DNA from: Scleromatobacter sp038243995
GTDB taxonomy: Bacteria > Pseudomonadota > Gammaproteobacteria > Burkholderiales > Burkholderiaceae_C
Length of the DNA stretch: 64,000 bases
Direction of reading: 5' to 3'
Assembly (NCBI GenBank): GCA_038243995.1
Contig: JBBRTV010000003.1
Coordinates: 62,001-126,000, forward strand
Shown: positions 61,030 to 64,000 of the stretch, piece after piece
Layout: every line of letters starts with the position of its first letter
How positions within the stretch are numbered: position 1 is the first letter of the stretch
Translations under genes and position numbers: made by a program
Notes under the pieces: generated by a model
Database searches by the model: none
The model's input: only the letters and a program-made list of their open reading frames with translations
What the model was told of the DNA's origin: nothing

Positions 61030-62553
61030 TCAATGCTGCTGCACGGTCTTGTAGATGCCGCAGCCGAGCACGAGCGTATCGCTGACCGGGATGATGAACG
61101 AGGTCTTGGGGGCGATCTTCGCGCTGGCGGGATTGAGGAAGTCGTAGTCGACCCAGCCGCCACCGGCCGCCGCCGCGGCCCAGACATCGCGGGCGAGCAC
61201 GGACACGTCCGTTCCGAGGATCTGGTCGGCGCGCTTGCGCACGTTCTGCGGCTTGCCGGCGAACGCGTGGTACACGAGTTCGCGATCCCACGCGAAGACG
61301 TACATGTCGCGGTCGGCGAAGCCGCCGGCCGCAGCGGTGATCTCGGCCAGGCAGGCGGCGCCCTTGCGTTCGAACAGGGCCGCCGCGCGGCGCACCAGCG
61401 CATGCGCCTCGTCGGCCGTACCCTGGCGCAGCCGGAAGCCGGCGACCGTGCCCGCCAGGCGGCGCGCACGGTCGCCCAGGCCCGCCGATGCGAACGAGGT
61501 CTGGTCGACCATCTTCGAGTTCTGGTGCGTGATGTCGTCGAGCCCGCGGATCGCCGCGCTCATCTGGATCAGGCCGACGCTCTGCTGCTCCGCGGCGGCG
61601 GTGATCGCGCGGACGCTGCCGGCGACCTGCCCGATCCCCGCCACGACGTCGGACAGGAGCGCCCCGACTTCCCCGATATGGGCCGCACCGGATTCCACCT
61701 GCGCGCTGGACGCCGCGATGAGCGACTTGATCTCCCGCGCCGCCCCGCCGCTGCGCAGGGCGAGCGTGCGCACCTCCGCCGCGACGACGGCGAAGCCGCG
61801 GCCGTGCTCGCCGGCGCGCGCGGCTTCGACCGCCGCATTCAGCGCCAGGATGTTGGTCTGGAAGGCGATGCCGTCGATGACGCCGAGGATGTCGTGCACC
61901 CGCTCGGAACTGCTGCGGATCGCTTGCATGGAATCGACGGCCAGGCGCATCCGCGCGCCGCCCGATTCAGCCATCTCGTGCACGCGGCTGGCGAACTGCT
62001 CGACCGCGCGCGCGTCGACGGCGTTCTGTCTCACGGAGCCGCTCAGTTGCTGCACCCCGGCCGACGCTTCCTGCAGGCTCGCGGCCTGGCGTTCGGTGCG
62101 CTGGGCGAGTTCGGACGTGCCCGATGCAAGCGACGCGCTGGCCTGCGACACGAAGGTGGACTCGCTGCGGATGTCGGCGACCACCGCCGACATGCTCGTG
62201 TTCATCTCGTCGAGCGATGTCGCGATGGCCGCGAACTCGTCGCGTGCACGCCGTTCGGAATGACTCGTCAGGTCGCCCGATTTCATCGCCTCGACCGTGG
62301 ACTTCAATTGCGCCAGCGCGTGCGCCGTGCGCCGGTGTTGCGCCCAGGCGAGCCAGCCGATGACCGCGCCAACCGCGAGGCACGCCGCCGCCGGCAGCGA
62401 GAAGCCCTCGAGCTGCACGATGCGCAGGCAGGCTCCTGCCACCAGGCCCACTAACAGGCCGGCCGGCAACACGGCCCGGCCATGCAGCCGCGCGCCGCCG
62501 AGCGCGGCCGATCCGACGGTTCCCGCCGCATGAAGTCCATCGACAATAGCCAT
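61030..62553 (-). CDS. Methyl-accepting chemotaxis-type protein with C-terminal cache-like domain
   Basis: 507 residues. Two N-terminal hydrophobic helices (residues about 20-70) with no large periplasmic domain, HAMP-like linker, then the signalling hairpin with ILGVIDGIAFQTNILALNAAVEAARAGEHGRGFAVVAAEVR. The last 130 residues (DRDMYVFAWDRELVYHAFAGKPQN ... GCGIYKTV) resemble a single cache sensor, here after the signalling domain and hence cytoplasmic. GGGAGG ribosome-binding site. No che genes nearby. Confidence 0.87.
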   Translation of the reverse strand: MAIVDGLHAAGTVGSAALGGARLHGRAVLPAGLLVGLVAGACLRIVQLEGFSLPAAACLAVGAVIGWLAWAQHRRTAHALAQLKSTVEAMKSGDLTSHSERRARDEFAAIATSLDEMNTSMSAVVADIRSESTFVSQASASLASGTSELAQRTERQAASLQEASAGVQQLSGSVRQNAVDARAVEQFASRVHEMAESGGARMRLAVDSMQAIRSSSERVHDILGVIDGIAFQTNILALNAAVEAARAGEHGRGFAVVAAEVRTLALRSGGAAREIKSLIAASSAQVESGAAHIGEVGALLSDVVAGIGQVAGSVRAITAAAEQQSVGLIQMSAAIRGLDDITHQNSKMVDQTSFASAGLGDRARRLAGTVAGFRLRQGTADEAHALVRRAAALFERKGAACLAEITAAAGGFADRDMYVFAWDRELVYHAFAGKPQNVRKRADQILGTDVSVLARDVWAAAAAGGGWVDYDFLNPASAKIAPKTSFIIPVSDTLVLGCGIYKTVQQH

Positions 62554-62682
62554 GTCGCCTCCCGGCCGCACGAACGGGGCCCGGCTTGATCCTACGGATC
62601 TCCCCTCGCGTCCATCGGTGCAAAAACGGGCCAATGGCGCGCCAGTTGCCACCGCGCCCCGCCGGAGTCGGCTTCCGACCTT

Positions 62683-62877
62683 CAGCCGGCCGCAGGCCCA
62701 CCCAAGAAAAGGGAAGCGAGGGTCACACCCGAGCCGAACCGGAGCGCCCCCTCGGGGGGCAGCGACCGTCAGGGAGCGTGGGGGTCGTCACGAAAAGGGA
62801 AGCGAGGCTCGCAGCCGAGCCGAACCGGAGCACCCCCTCGGGGGGCAGCGACCGCCAGGGAGCGTGGGGGCCGTCAT
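62683..62877 (-). repeat. Intergenic repeat element, tandem copies B and C
   Basis: Two head-to-tail copies (about 62683-62790 and 62791-62877) of the element found after kdsA. Reading the minus strand, it starts 1 nt after a stop codon with ATGACGGCCCCCACGCTCCC, includes the CCCCCCGAGGGGG hairpin, and ends with CCTGCGGCCGGCTGA. Copy B keeps the full 3' part; copy C is truncated. Confidence 0.9.
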
Positions 62878-63393
62878 TCACGGCCCGGTCCGGGTGGCTT
62901 CCGCGAACGCCTGCTCCACGGACAGCCCCTCCGTGAGGAGTTCGAGGATCGCTTCACGATAGTCGCGGATGTTGCGTGGCAGGTCGGCCTTGTGGGCGTG
63001 GTAGTACTCGGACAAGAGCTTGAGCGCGTCGACCTCCTTGCGCTTCTTCCCCGGGGCCTGGACGAAGCGGCGCGCCGCGTCGGAGGACAGCCGGGAGTAC
63101 GAAGAAATGAGCGTGCTCTTGACGGTGGCGACCTGCTGGACGCCAGGCTTGCCTTCGTGGTTCGCCACCCAGAATCCGCCCCAGGTGTTGACGACGGACT
63201 TGCCGAGGTCGGTGCACAGGGTGTTGTACTCGAGGAGCCACGCAGGGTTGCGTTCGATGGCGAGGAAGACGTCGTCGATCACGTCCTCGGTGTGCGGGCG
63301 GGGCAAGGCGGCAAGAGCCCGTTCGACCAGTTGCTTGACTGCAAGGGTGCGCATTCGTTTCCGGTCGCGTTGAGTGAAAAGGTGACGCCCCAT
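62878..63393 (-). CDS. Conserved hypothetical protein
   Basis: 171 residues, soluble, with no domain I can name. Conserved-looking stretches: DVIDDVFLAIERNPAWLLEYNTLC, VVNTWGGFWVANHEGKPGVQQVATVK and DYREAILELLTEG. The start is the ATG giving MGRHLFTQRDRKRM, three bases after an AAGGAG motif. Divergent from a second uncharacterised gene across 240 bp. Ends at the tandem repeat. Confidence 0.72.
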   Translation of the reverse strand: MGRHLFTQRDRKRMRTLAVKQLVERALAALPRPHTEDVIDDVFLAIERNPAWLLEYNTLCTDLGKSVVNTWGGFWVANHEGKPGVQQVATVKSTLISSYSRLSSDAARRFVQAPGKKRKEVDALKLLSEYYHAHKADLPRNIRDYREAILELLTEGLSVEQAFAEATRTGP

Positions 63394-63635
63394 TGGACTC
63401 CTTGTGGCGCCTCCCAACCACTGCCGCGAACCCCGAGGCCTCGTCGTTCTCGCCGGGCCGGCGTGAACTCCTCCCTGTCTTGCGCGATTCGGTTCGCGGC
63501 GGCCTGGACGCGCGCGCCTCGGCGCAGGGTTAAAGCGTGGCCGCTCTTGCGCCGATAAACAGGACATGCCGGTGGTTGCGGCCCGCCATCGCGCGCTGCC
63601 GACCGCTCCCTGTCATCCTGCTTCCCCACAACGCC

Positions 63636-64000
63636 ATGAGCCAGGCCGCACCTCGCCATTCCCCGGGCGCCACGCGCCCCACCCCGAAGTCACCCGCCGC
63701 CGTCCACGCCGCGCGCGCCGTCGCGTTCCACCTGCTGCCGCCCGGCATCAGCGCCAGGGCGGACTGGAAAGGATGCGCCGAGCCCGGCTTCAACGCGTCG
63801 CCGCGCCAGCAGGCGCTGCTGGACGTCGTCGATGACGTGTTCGCGGACGCCGCGCGGGACCCGAACGCCATCGCGCTCGAAGTCGCGGCACGGCTGGGAT
63901 GCACGCACGAGGACATCCTGCGCAGCCGCTCCAACGTCGACGCCGACGGCGAGACCGGATTCTTCTATGAGGACTTCCTGTACGCCGTCTTCACGCTGCG
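63636..64000 (+). CDS. Hypothetical protein (3' end cut by window)
   Basis: 121 codons visible, still open at base 64000. Ala/Pro-rich start, then LLDVVDDVFADAARDPNAIALEVAARLGC and GFFYEDFLYAVF. The DVVDDVFADAARDP stretch resembles DVIDDVFLAIERNP of the divergent neighbour, hinting at a related fold. No known family recognised. Confidence 0.55.
   Translation, partial: MSQAAPRHSPGATRPTPKSPAAVHAARAVAFHLLPPGISARADWKGCAEPGFNASPRQQALLDVVDDVFADAARDPNAIALEVAARLGCTHEDILRSRSNVDADGETGFFYEDFLYAVFTL

Overview
The window is high-GC DNA with long overlapping reading frames. The gene set points to a photosynthetic betaproteobacterium of the Burkholderiales (Rubrivivax-like): an anoxygenic photosynthesis gene cluster with aerobic AcsF cyclase, PpsR and a HiPIP electron carrier, a CTGT-N8-ACAG type LexA site, and a Burkholderiales-style intergenic repeat. 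The organism assignment is inference; no rRNA is present.

Layout. 1-2907 (minus): error-prone polymerase dnaE2, cut by the window start, with a LexA box but no imuA/imuB next to it. 3448-8709: mixed small genes (DUF1272, ICMT-like methyltransferase, lipoprotein, GNAT, DUF4279, KDO-8-phosphate synthase, short membrane proteins). 8887-22059: an R64-like type IVb pilus locus. A lytic transglycosylase and a PilT-like ATPase lie on plus; pilV-S-R-Q-P-O-N-L and an OmpA/TcpQ fusion lie on minus. No conjugation genes, prepilin peptidase or shufflon recombinase are seen, and an IS110 transposase fragment borders the locus. 22665-30372: TMEM175 channel, a seven-PAS hybrid histidine kinase, a TPR glycosyltransferase-like protein, and rfaE2-gmhB for ADP-heptose synthesis. 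Next to these is a pseudogene made of the end of rfaE1 and the end of gmhA. 30824-30899: tRNA-Thr(CGT) with a terminator. 31144-33799: DUF6920-type protein, nitroreductase, solitary mlaD.

34649-59691 is the photosynthesis cluster in two divergent blocks. Minus block: bchG, a PucC-family protein, bchP, tspO, a small membrane protein, HiPIP, bchI and bchD; ppsR and a ppaA/aerR-type regulator also lie on minus between the blocks. Plus block: bchF-N-B-H-L-M, a 17-codon mini-ORF, lhaA, puhA-B-C, acsF, puhE. Most neighbours overlap by ATGA/GTGA, suggesting coupled translation. Together they supply Mg-chelatase (BchI/D/H), methyltransfer (BchM), ring-E cyclisation (AcsF), dark protochlorophyllide reduction (BchL/N/B), BchF hydration, esterification (BchG/P), and the H subunit and assembly of the reaction centre (PuhA/B/C/E, LhaA). 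The puf, crt, bchC and bchXYZ genes are not here. PpsR-type palindromes overlap the -35 boxes of both bchG and bchF, and in both the -10 box lies only about 7 nt from the ATG, suggesting leaderless repressible transcripts.

59704-64000: S4-domain protein, HAD phosphatase, a chemoreceptor with a C-terminal sensor domain, a tandem intergenic repeat, and two divergent uncharacterised genes, the last cut by the window end.
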